Below, one piece after another: positions 18,074 through 25,722 of a stretch of DNA of 64,000 nt. The translations under genes were made by a program, and so were the position numbers. The notes under the pieces were generated by a model. It had not been told where the DNA came from. It did no database searches and was given only the letters and a program-made list of their open reading frames with translations. The DNA lies in assembly GCF_003992315.1 (NCBI RefSeq), contig NZ_RQVE01000008.1:1-64000 (forward strand), given 5' to 3'. The first letter of the stretch is position 1. Every line of letters starts with the position of its first letter. Source of the stretch: Veillonella sp. 3891 (GTDB lineage: Bacteria; Bacillota; Negativicutes; Veillonellales; Veillonellaceae).

Positions 18074-18985
18074 TTATTTTTTACGCGCATACAATTCACG
18101 CAATCCTTTAGGTGCATTCGTAACCATTTTGGAAACATAATATCGTTTCCCTAAATGCTTGCTAATCGATTTTCCCACATACCAATGAACCCCAAATGTA
18201 CCATGTTCCTTGCAAGCTCCCATTGATAAAAAGCGATGTTTTACCACCCCCACAATAGGGTCTAAGTGCAGGGGTTCCTTACAAACAGGACATGTGGTTT
18301 TCGCTCGATTGCTTTGTCGGAATATACGAGGCATGGTCACAATGGACTCAAATATTTTATGTTCATGCCGTGAAAGTCCGTAAAAACATCGTTGTTTCCC
18401 TTGTTTTTCTCGCTTCTTTTGTAATGCTTCTAAAAACGGAAATCGTTGGCATACCATGGCTGTACAGATGGCATCATGCAATCCATTATGAGCTTGTAAA
18501 TTAGGCGCTTTCACATGCATCTCATCCATCGCTTTTTGCAATGCATATTGTTGGCTACAATTGTGCATCGTTTTTGCATATAAAGATTGTGCATCAAACC
18601 AAGGCACTTCCTGATGTACATGTACCTTGTGACAAAGGGCATTATCCATCAACATTTCAATATCATCGGGTCCCCAAGATATCAAAATACCATCAGAACC
18701 AATAAAGCGTAAAAACTTCTCACATCCACGGCGGAAAGACACCCCTTCTTTACGCAGTTTATCCATAGTAATATGAGTTAACTTCTCCACGGAATGATGC
18801 ATAACAGGTAAAAATTTAGGAGTAATAAACACTTCAAATTGGTCTACAATTTGCAAACTTTCATCCAATTTTACGGCGCCTATTTGTATAATTTCACCGA
18901 TGAAGGGAAAGCCCGATCGTCGTATCATATTCGGTTCTAATGTATAGGGCTGGTTCCATTCCAAGTCAAATACAATATAGTGCAT
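18074..18985 (-). CDS. DEDDh 3'-5' exonuclease with C-terminal zinc-ribbon-like region
   Basis: A 303-residue protein with a DnaQ/RNase T-type exonuclease domain (residues 1 to about 185). Key residues visible are D7 and E9 in VFDLEWN, the middle aspartate in WGPDDIEML, and the terminal H/D pair in NGLHDAICTA. This resembles the KapD/ERI-1-like branch, so RNA trimming is as likely as DNA. The C-terminal part has CPVC...C...H spacing (about 228-260), like a zinc ribbon. It follows two heptosyltransferase genes with a 2-nt gap but has no obvious link to LPS synthesis. Confidence 0.82.
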   Translation of the reverse strand: MHYIVFDLEWNQPYTLEPNMIRRSGFPFIGEIIQIGAVKLDESLQIVDQFEVFITPKFLPVMHHSVEKLTHITMDKLRKEGVSFRRGCEKFLRFIGSDGILISWGPDDIEMLMDNALCHKVHVHQEVPWFDAQSLYAKTMHNCSQQYALQKAMDEMHVKAPNLQAHNGLHDAICTAMVCQRFPFLEALQKKREKQGKQRCFYGLSRHEHKIFESIVTMPRIFRQSNRAKTTCPVCKEPLHLDPIVGVVKHRFLSMGACKEHGTFGVHWYVGKSISKHLGKRYYVSKMVTNAPKGLRELYARKK

Positions 18986-18987
18986 CC

Positions 18988-20034
18988 TTAGTTCATACCC
19001 TTTCTCTCTAACATTATCCGTATGCCTGCTAATACAGATTCCTCAGAAATGACAGACAATCCTTTATAATTACCTTCCTTCAAAACCTGTTTCATATTTT
19101 TATTCACGTCGTAATGGTCCATAGACTCTAAGACCACCGCATTCTCTGTGAAAGGACCATACAAGGCTGGATTCGACGGACCATAGAGCGCCACGATAGG
19201 CACCCCCTGGCTTACCCCTACATGCATAGGACCCGAGTCATTAGTCACCAAACAATCACATCGTTTCATGGCTTCTGCCAATTCTCCAATGCTGAATTGT
19301 CCCGTTCCCTTAATGGCTGGTTCTGTCATCGTATCTAGCACGTCCTGCACCATATCTTCATCCATGGGACCACCGAAAAATACAATTTTATATCCTTCTT
19401 TAGCTAAGGTATCTGCAATGTGGGCAAACCGTTCCTTAGGCCAACGTTTTTCCGGCACCGCACTACCAATATTAAATCCGATGAGGTGATCCGTTTCCGC
19501 CACTCCTTGGGAGGCATAAAATTCCTGTACCTTTTGGTTCCACTCAGAACTAGTAAAGATTTCTAATCCTTCATGTTCTACCGCATATTCTAACTGTTCT
19601 AACACATTCATATACATCTGAGCGGCATGCAACGTTTTTCGGTTCAACCGCGTCACCTTCGTCATAAATGGACGGAACAGAAAATGACTCATCCCTGTGG
19701 TCACCTTGGCTTTCAATTTCCAAGCTAAATAGGAAGTCCGTTCATTAGGGTGCAAATTAATGACTACATCTACTGGTCCTTGTCTCCGAATGTCTTTAGC
19801 AATTTGATTCAATCCACCAATGCTATTATGGATGCCTTTTTTATCCACTTCCACTAACTCATCAATGTAAGGATTATGACGATATACATCCGCTAGCTTC
19901 TTGTCTATCACATAAGTAATATGACTGTGAGGCGCCAACTTTCTAAGAGCATGGATAAACGGTGTGGTAAGCACCACATCGCCTAAATGCATCAAGAAGG
20001 TTACCACAATCCGCTTTCCATCTAACTCTATCAT
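18988..20034 (-). CDS. ADP-heptose:LPS heptosyltransferase-like glycosyltransferase (GT9)
   Basis: A 348-residue GT-B fold glycosyltransferase of family 9, the family that adds heptose to the inner core of lipopolysaccharide on the cytoplasmic face of the inner membrane. Motifs: the N-terminal VTFLMHLGDVVLTTPFIHAL, the central IGFNIGSAVPEKRWP and the donor-binding CDCLVTNDSGPMHVGVSQGVPIVALYGPS region (about 262-290). It resembles WaaF/RfaF more than WaaC. Its start overlaps the upstream waaC-like stop by 4 nt. Its presence indicates an outer membrane with LPS. Confidence 0.88.
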   Translation of the reverse strand: MIELDGKRIVVTFLMHLGDVVLTTPFIHALRKLAPHSHITYVIDKKLADVYRHNPYIDELVEVDKKGIHNSIGGLNQIAKDIRRQGPVDVVINLHPNERTSYLAWKLKAKVTTGMSHFLFRPFMTKVTRLNRKTLHAAQMYMNVLEQLEYAVEHEGLEIFTSSEWNQKVQEFYASQGVAETDHLIGFNIGSAVPEKRWPKERFAHIADTLAKEGYKIVFFGGPMDEDMVQDVLDTMTEPAIKGTGQFSIGELAEAMKRCDCLVTNDSGPMHVGVSQGVPIVALYGPSNPALYGPFTENAVVLESMDHYDVNKNMKQVLKEGNYKGLSVISEESVLAGIRIMLERKGMN

Positions 20035-21050
20035 AGATTCCTCATTTCTTTCACTGTATCAAATACAGTGTCCACTGTAATTTGTGCCATACACTCCAAA
20101 TCTTCTACCAACGGTTGTTCTAGAGTCGCCCGTGATGTAGGTGACACAATAATATGAATATGATCGCCCCCATACGGACCTGTCCGTTCTGGGCAAGTCG
20201 TCCCAAATAGAGCAATCAATGGTACTTTTAAAGCATTCGCAATATGCAGAGGACCAGTATCAGCACTGATGTACAAAGCGCTATGACGAATGACCTCAAT
20301 GAGTTCTTTTAGATTCGTATCCCCAATGAGATTCACCACATTGTCACTACCGACTCCGTCCACAATGGCACGCCCTTTTTCCTCATCTTCTTTAGCTCCA
20401 ATGAGCACCACCGTCTCACTGGCTGCCACCAAGCGTTTACCGAGGTCGATAAAATGAGAAATAGGCCATTCTTTCACTGCCCAACGCGCACCTGGAGCAA
20501 TAACAATATAAGGATTTTCGATGAAAGCGCCTCTATCATTTAATTTCTGTGTTACCGTAGCTTCTGCCTCTGTGAAAGTCGGCAAAGGGAACACGATGTC
20601 ATCTACGTTACAGCCCAAGGCACGAGACGTATCTAAATAACGCTCGATAACGTGATCCATTTTATGGTCACCTACTAGTGCTATGTTCACCAGCCAACTA
20701 CCCTCACGAAGTTCCCAGTATGCATAACGTTTCTTCGCTCCACTAAGAGCAGCCACGATGGCACTTTTTGCAATGGATTGCAAATCTAAAGAAATATCAA
20801 AGTGCTTGTCATGCAATAACTTCCATAATTCTTTCCAATAGGAAAGACATTTTAATTGTTTTTTATCTATGATAATGATTTCATCCACCCAAGGTTTTGG
20901 AGGAATAACATCTTTAAACTGTTCATGAACGGCCCATGCAATATGTGCTTTTGGATATTGCTGGCGCAACGCATACAGCGTTGGTAAGGCATGAATAATA
21001 TCACCTAGAGAACTCATTTTAATGATTAAAATTCGTACATCTTCTTTCAT
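20031..21050 (-). CDS. waaC: Lipopolysaccharide heptosyltransferase I
   Basis: A 339-residue GT9 enzyme that should transfer the first L-glycero-D-manno-heptose onto Kdo2-lipid A. It begins with the family signature ILIIKMSSLGDIIHALPTLYALR (described here by its residues 7-29) and has VIAPGARWAVKEWP (about 176-189) and YISADTGPLHIANALKVPLIALFG (about 252-275). It is the first gene of waaC-GT9-exonuclease, with an extended -10 promoter about 40 nt upstream. Confidence 0.88.
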   Translation of the reverse strand: MKEDVRILIIKMSSLGDIIHALPTLYALRQQYPKAHIAWAVHEQFKDVIPPKPWVDEIIIIDKKQLKCLSYWKELWKLLHDKHFDISLDLQSIAKSAIVAALSGAKKRYAYWELREGSWLVNIALVGDHKMDHVIERYLDTSRALGCNVDDIVFPLPTFTEAEATVTQKLNDRGAFIENPYIVIAPGARWAVKEWPISHFIDLGKRLVAASETVVLIGAKEDEEKGRAIVDGVGSDNVVNLIGDTNLKELIEVIRHSALYISADTGPLHIANALKVPLIALFGTTCPERTGPYGGDHIHIIVSPTSRATLEQPLVEDLECMAQITVDTVFDTVKEMRNL

Positions 21051-21088
21051 ACTCCATCCCTTTCATTTACCTATAACTATACTCTATT

Positions 21089-21097
21089 AGTATACCA
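21089..21097 (-). promoter_or_regulatory. Extended -10 promoter of the heptosyltransferase operon
   Basis: On the minus strand TGGTATACT (21097-21089) fits the extended -10 pattern TGnTATAnT, about 40 nt upstream of the waaC start. The -35 region is poor. Confidence 0.55.
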
Positions 21098-21610
21098 TAA
21101 GATAGAAACAAAGATGACAAAGTATTTTATATTTTTCTTTAGATCCTTTTAGTACCTATTTCAATACTTCAAGAATGAGAACCTCACATAGCAAACTTAA
21201 AATATCTACGTATAACAACTGTCATTCATTAGATATCTTTTCTACAATCAAGATTTAATAAAATTTTAGTAAAATGTTATTAAAATTTAGTAATTTATTA
21301 TTATATCACATGTGAAGAAAACTTTATAATACAATACATGCATAGATTATCTAAATTGATTTATTTATGTATATAATGTATTTTCTGTATAAAGGGTATA
21401 TAATATCTTCATTAGGTTTACCTATTCATATCAAATATATATGGCATATAAGAAATCCCCATACTTCAAGGATTACTTATTTCACGCTTATATATATTTG
21501 CTATGCAGCTTTACAAACTGTGCCATGTGTGATTAGATAAACGATTTAAATGCATATCTAAATGATGCATATACTGTATATTATGTATAAAGACAAGAAA
21601 GGACTTACTT
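21098..21610. other. AT-rich intergenic region upstream of cfa
   Basis: About 500 nt of very AT-rich DNA between the divergent waaC and cfa genes. I see several TATAAT-like strings but no clear pair of promoter elements, no RNA gene and no open frame with a ribosome-binding site. The GAAAGGAC before the cfa ATG is its ribosome-binding site. Confidence 0.5.
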
Positions 21611-22783
21611 ATGTTTTCTAAACTTTTTGATACTTTTTTAGTACACTATTTGGAACGATTCAATGATCATTGCTTTGTTGTAAAAGTTGGCGATAAAGAA
21701 TATACCATCGGCGAAGGAGATCCGGAGTTTACAATTATTGTCAATAAAGATATCCCTAAAAAAGATATATTAGTATCCGCAGAATTAGCACTGGGTGAAG
21801 CCTACATGCGTAAAGATATAGAAATTGAAGGAGATTTATTCAAAGCACTTTGCGTCGTATTAGGTCATGTTAACAAAGACTCTATTAACAAAAAAGTACT
21901 CAGTTCCCTCTTTAATATGGGGCTTAGAAAGAAAGACCAAAAACAACAAGTTTCATCTCATTATGATTTAGGTAATGATTTCTATAGTTTATGGCTTGAC
22001 GAAACTATGAGTTATTCTTGCGCCTATTTCAAAGAGGAAGATGACAGCCTTAAAGATGCACAATATCAAAAAGTACATCATATTCTCGATAAATTACATT
22101 TACAAGAAGGAATGACACTCCTTGATATTGGTTGCGGTTGGGGCTTCCTACTCATTGAAGCGGCCCTAAAATATGGAGTCAAAGGCTATGGCTGTACATT
22201 ATCAGAAGAGCAATGGAAAAAAGGTCAAGAACGAATTAAACAATTTGGTCTTGAAGGTCAAGTGGAAATTGATCTAATAGATTATCGCGATGTAGCTGCC
22301 TCTGGTCGTCAGTTCGATCGCATGGTAAGTGTAGGCATGTTAGAACATGTAGGTCGTCCTAATTTACCTATATACATGGAAGATGCATCTTCCATGCTAA
22401 AAGAAGGAGGCTTATTTTTACTTCATTACATCAGTGATCCAGCGGAAAAAGAAACCAGTGCATGGATTCGTAAATATATCTTTCCAGGTGGCTCCTTGCC
22501 TTCCCTAAGAGAAATCGTTGGCCTTGCCTACGAAAATGATATGAATGTTATAGATGTAGAAAATTTACGCTTTCATTACTATAAAACATTGATGCATTGG
22601 TACAATAATTTCCAAGGTGTTCGTGACCAAGTAGAAAAAGTACGAGGCACCGAATTTGTACGTATGTGGGATTTATACCTTTGTGGCTGTGCCGCTGGCT
22701 TTTATATTGGCAACATGGATTTACATCAAATTCTGATGACAAAATGCATTAACAATGAACTACCGTTAACACGCTGGTACTAA
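21611..22783 (+). CDS. cfa: Cyclopropane-fatty-acyl-phospholipid synthase
   Basis: This 390-residue peripheral membrane enzyme uses S-adenosylmethionine to add a methylene bridge across double bonds of phospholipid acyl chains, which protects membranes under acid and stationary-phase stress. Visible features: an N-terminal lipid-binding domain (1-100), then SSHYDLGNDFYSLWLDETMSYSCAYF (about 115-140) and the SAM site LLDIGCGWGFLLIEAA (about 173-188), FDRMVSVGMLEHVG and YIFPGGSLPS. Full length. It is monocistronic, between a long AT-rich upstream region and a strong terminator. Confidence 0.95.
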   Translation: MFSKLFDTFLVHYLERFNDHCFVVKVGDKEYTIGEGDPEFTIIVNKDIPKKDILVSAELALGEAYMRKDIEIEGDLFKALCVVLGHVNKDSINKKVLSSLFNMGLRKKDQKQQVSSHYDLGNDFYSLWLDETMSYSCAYFKEEDDSLKDAQYQKVHHILDKLHLQEGMTLLDIGCGWGFLLIEAALKYGVKGYGCTLSEEQWKKGQERIKQFGLEGQVEIDLIDYRDVAASGRQFDRMVSVGMLEHVGRPNLPIYMEDASSMLKEGGLFLLHYISDPAEKETSAWIRKYIFPGGSLPSLREIVGLAYENDMNVIDVENLRFHYYKTLMHWYNNFQGVRDQVEKVRGTEFVRMWDLYLCGCAAGFYIGNMDLHQILMTKCINNELPLTRWY

Positions 22784-22810
22784 ATCATATATTGTAGCAT
22801 TTAATACTAT

Positions 22811-22865
22811 AGGGGCTGTCACTGTATGTGTAGGATTTACTACATGTGAGTGACAGCCCTTTATT
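22811..22865 (+). terminator. Terminator after cfa
   Basis: A 12-bp stem (AGGGGCTGTCACT-type arm at 22811-22823 with AGTGACAGCCCT at 22849-22860) is followed by TTTATT. It also marks the left boundary of the restriction-modification island. Confidence 0.8.
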
Positions 22866-22894
22866 GTGCAAAAGAGCCATTCTATGGAAATAAT

Positions 22895-23821
22895 TTATGC
22901 CAGTCCTGCCATCGATCGCATGACCAAATCGATGTCCCTATTTTCCAATTCTTGAATGATATGGATATATGTCTTCTGCGTTGTGGTCATACTGGCATGC
23001 CCTAACCGTCTAGCAACACTAGCAATAGATACCCCTGCAAAGAGCAATAGAGACGCATGAGTATGGCGTAATCCATGAATAGAAATAACAGGAATCCCTA
23101 GGCCTTTACAATATCGCTCTAACCTATCATTTACCGTTGAGTTGTACACAGGGCCTTTCACAAAAATTGGTTCATCCTCCGGCAAATCTCTGATTAATTC
23201 AGAAAATTTAATAATCGTTTGCCAATCCAATTGAATCTTTCGCACAGAAGACTTGTTCTTCGTAGGTAAAAATCCACCACTTCCTTTATAGTCCCAAGTT
23301 TTATTAACAATGAGCGATTGGTGTGGAAAATCAAAGTCTTTTGGCGTCAATGCTAAGGCCTCTGAAAAACGCATGCCTGTTTTGGCGATAATAAAAATAA
23401 ACCAGTCCCAATTAATTTCTGGCGTAAGATGTAGATGCACTAGCAACGTGTGCAACTCAAATTGATTTAAATACTTAATCTTCTTCTCTCGTGGCGCCTT
23501 TCCTTTAATGATTGCTTTTCGTGTCGGATCTCGATCAATAAATCCTTCATCTACCGCATCTAATACAGCTGCTTTCAATTGATGGTGAAAGTCCATCGTT
23601 GTTTGTCGCTCATGATACACTGCATAGTCATTCAATAATTGTTGATAGCTAATGCGATTTAACTCTGAAAGTCGCAAGTTAGGCACTAACCTTTGCAACC
23701 ATACCAAAGTAATCTCGTACTTCTTCATAGTCACTTCTCGAATAGCACCTTCCTTATACATCCGAATCCACCGTTCATAATACTTGCAAAATAATTCCGT
23801 TCCTTCCTCAGCGTTTACCAT
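22895..23821 (-). CDS. Tyrosine recombinase (site-specific integrase) of the hsdS locus
   Basis: A 308-residue phage-type tyrosine recombinase. The N-terminal SAM-like arm/core-binding region covers about 8-95. The catalytic domain has R151 (TGMRFSEAL), lysine candidates at 188/190, H249 and R252 (HGLRHTHAS), H275 (LGHAS) and the nucleophile Y285 (TYIHI), so all catalytic residues are present. It lies about 100 bp downstream of a silent half-hsdS cassette. Tyrosine recombinases next to hsdS genes drive specificity switching in several Firmicute and Mycoplasma loci, and that role is inferred here. The alternative is an integrase left by a lost integrated element. SD AGAGGT precedes the ATG. 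Confidence 0.88.
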   Translation of the reverse strand: MVNAEEGTELFCKYYERWIRMYKEGAIREVTMKKYEITLVWLQRLVPNLRLSELNRISYQQLLNDYAVYHERQTTMDFHHQLKAAVLDAVDEGFIDRDPTRKAIIKGKAPREKKIKYLNQFELHTLLVHLHLTPEINWDWFIFIIAKTGMRFSEALALTPKDFDFPHQSLIVNKTWDYKGSGGFLPTKNKSSVRKIQLDWQTIIKFSELIRDLPEDEPIFVKGPVYNSTVNDRLERYCKGLGIPVISIHGLRHTHASLLLFAGVSIASVARRLGHASMTTTQKTYIHIIQELENRDIDLVMRSMAGLA

Positions 23822-23918
23822 ATTTATACCTCTTCATTTACGTGACGACATAGAAATGGCTCTTATACATATCTTACCCGTATATTTCAAAAAAAGCATA
23901 TATGAAGTTATGTGATAA

Positions 23919-24482
23919 CTATCTCGTATTGTGAAAGATTAGGAAATACTTACGCTGATGAAGGGTGATGAGGTTATCCAACTGGTGTAAGAATTGACCT
24001 ATAATAGTTTGTTCTACTTTTGTAGGTATATAAACTTCAATTTCCATTACCTTATTTTTTGATATGTTGTATCGTGATATACCTTGAGCAAGAATTTTCA
24101 TTTGTTCTCGTACACTAGGTGATCTCAATAAATATCCCATAAAATAGAGGTCCGCCTCAATAGATAATCTATAGCCAAAACAGAAACTATTAAGATATGT
24201 ATAACTCTCAGTACCAAGCCATACCGATGTCATCCCTACTTCCTCTGGTGTTTCAGATGAAGTTGTAAATAGAATATCACCATAACAAACTTCATTTTGT
24301 GTTTTATCGATTTCTATACTATCGACCATAGATAAATCAGACATTGTATTTTGGAAAACATTCAAGTACGTTATATATCGTGCTTCTCCATGTCCAAAAT
24401 CTTCTTTGGTTTTACCAGTTAATCCCGTATAGGTTTTCCCTATCTCTCCCAACTTACGCTGTTCCCAAGTATTGGTATGCAC
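23919..24482 (-). CDS. Silent half-length hsdS cassette (single TRD)
   Basis: A 187-residue open frame with one target-recognition domain. It opens with the hsdS motif WEQRKLGE (about 6-13), ends with the motif DNLITLHQRK (about 169-178), and then runs into nine unrelated residues. Both motifs are also found around each TRD of the full hsdS gene downstream-to-upstream at 27482-28648, and homology stops exactly at them. The start has no Shine-Dalgarno sequence, and a strong terminator lies 8 nt upstream, so it is probably not expressed. I take it as a stored TRD that can be swapped into hsdS. It could also be a decayed hsdS fragment. Confidence 0.75.
   Translation of the reverse strand: MHTNTWEQRKLGEIGKTYTGLTGKTKEDFGHGEARYITYLNVFQNTMSDLSMVDSIEIDKTQNEVCYGDILFTTSSETPEEVGMTSVWLGTESYTYLNSFCFGYRLSIEADLYFMGYLLRSPSVREQMKILAQGISRYNISKNKVMEIEVYIPTKVEQTIIGQFLHQLDNLITLHQRKYFLIFHNTR
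23949..23978. repeat. hsdS repeat B, copy in the silent cassette
   Basis: This 30-nt stretch is identical to 27536-27565, and 27 nt of it are identical to 28154-28180. It codes on the minus strand for the motif NLITLHQRK at the end of a TRD. All copies are in the same orientation. Homology to hsdS ends at its left edge, as expected of a recombination boundary. Confidence 0.85.
24446..24468. repeat. hsdS repeat A, copy in the silent cassette
   Basis: This stretch is near-identical to 28030-28053 and 28570-28592, and codes on the minus strand for WEQRKLGE at the start of a TRD. Homology with the other copies stops just to its right. It shares the core CTTACGCTG with repeat B. Confidence 0.85.
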
Positions 24483-24490
24483 ACAACAAA

Positions 24491-24524
24491 AAAGAAAGCT
24501 GATACACCATCATCAGCTTTCTTT
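24491..24524 (-). terminator. Terminator between the PD-(D/E)XK gene and the silent cassette
   Basis: A 13-bp perfect stem (24491-24503 with 24512-24524) is followed on the minus strand by a T-rich run. It should stop transcription coming from the right, leaving the half-hsdS cassette untranscribed. Confidence 0.8.
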
Positions 24525-24616
24525 TAATAATACTCATCACTTCATCTACTACAAAGTTAAAATTATCTTAAAGCATCAAAATCCATCAAAGCGCTACAGA
24601 GAACTAATCTTAAAGT

Positions 24617-25444
24617 TTATAGCAACGCATTAGCCTGTCCGATTTCTTTTATTTGCTCTACTGTTAATTTCGTAAGACGAGCAATCATTTCTAAGGATAG
24701 CTTTTCTTGCAACATCTGAATCACAACTTCAGCCTTACCCTTAGCTTCACCTTGAGCAAGTCCTTCTGCAATCCCCTCAGCCATTCCTTCTTTCCAATAT
24801 TTATAATGATCCATAGATAACATCGAGTATTCCTCCTTCCACGCTTCACAATGCTTGACCTCATACACAGCATCGTCAATATCTCGCAACAACTCATCCG
24901 TTGCTTCCTGTCCATCAATATAATTTAAAAACGCTTGCAACGATTTTGACACATCATCTTGCGTTCCCTTTGTACTTAAAAACAACTTTGTGGCTCCATC
25001 ATTCAAGGCAATATCATGATCTTCGACACAAATGTTTTTAAACGTATACTTATGACAATTGTCTGTAAACACTGGGAATGTGCAAATAAAAATGACATAG
25101 GAATCATTTAAGGTAGTATATTTTTGACCTTTTTGAATGTGATACATATCTAAAATACTTTGATAAAACCGTGTCCGTTTTACAAGTTCTTCCATGTCCT
25201 TGCTAGTTTGCATTTCAATGTTGAATACCGTTCCTTTATCATCATTCACAAACACATCAAGACGTACACTTTTAGTATCCCACCGTACATCAAGATTTTT
25301 TTCTTCATGAATATATACGATGTCCTCAATCGAAATGTCTAACAACCGTTCTAATACCGCCTTGCAAATGTGTTTCTTTAACATCACCTTCTGAAAGATA
25401 AAATTGTCTTGGAACGTCAGTTCATCAAATGACTTAATGTACAT
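24617..25444 (-). CDS. Rpn/PD-(D/E)XK nuclease family transposase-like protein
   Basis: A 275-residue protein of the Rpn/PD-(D/E)XK transposase-like family, whose characterised members are recombination-promoting nucleases. Visible features: FDELTFQDNFIFQKVM near the start, the catalytic D in VRLDVFVND (about 63) and the ExQ in VFNIEMQTS (about 75-80), then FYQSILDMYHIQKGQKY. The tail holds a short repetitive AEGIAEGLAQGEAKGKAE segment (about 220-240) and a helical C-terminus. It is flanked by terminators on both sides, so it is its own unit between hsdM and the silent cassette. No terminal inverted repeats mark it as an insertion sequence. Role in the island unknown. Confidence 0.8.
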   Translation of the reverse strand: MYIKSFDELTFQDNFIFQKVMLKKHICKAVLERLLDISIEDIVYIHEEKNLDVRWDTKSVRLDVFVNDDKGTVFNIEMQTSKDMEELVKRTRFYQSILDMYHIQKGQKYTTLNDSYVIFICTFPVFTDNCHKYTFKNICVEDHDIALNDGATKLFLSTKGTQDDVSKSLQAFLNYIDGQEATDELLRDIDDAVYEVKHCEAWKEEYSMLSMDHYKYWKEGMAEGIAEGLAQGEAKGKAEVVIQMLQEKLSLEMIARLTKLTVEQIKEIGQANALL

Positions 25445-25722
25445 GGAATACCTTCCTTTCTTAAATTATATCATACCTATTAAAACTAGAGATAGCATAA
25501 TATTTCTAGTAAGGGTATTCCATATCTTTATCATTTTCCCTAGAAAATTTCTTAACAGTGCTACATACTACTAACAGTGAACATTTCACAAATAAAAACG
25601 ATGCGACCAGCCCCCACTAGCCGCATCGTTTCCCTATTATCCACCTATTTTACTATCAACAGATTCGCATCCATTAATGATGTCCAACAAACATTCCTGC
25701 TTTAAACTATTCTCTTTGAAAA
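25445..25722. other. Intergenic region with a terminator hairpin
   Basis: This gap separates the nuclease gene from hsdM. It holds the hsdM terminator (25596-25631) and presumably the promoter of the nuclease gene near AAGGAAGG at its start. I do not see a consensus promoter pair. Confidence 0.5.
25591..25631 (-). terminator. Terminator after hsdM
   Basis: A 10-bp stem AAACGATGCG/CGCATCGTTT (25596-25605 with 25622-25631) is followed on the minus strand by TTTATTTGTG. It ends the restriction-modification transcript. Confidence 0.8.

Noticed and set aside
24617-25444. Insertion sequence around the PD-(D/E)XK gene
   Set aside because: No terminal inverted repeats or target-site duplications were found at its edges.
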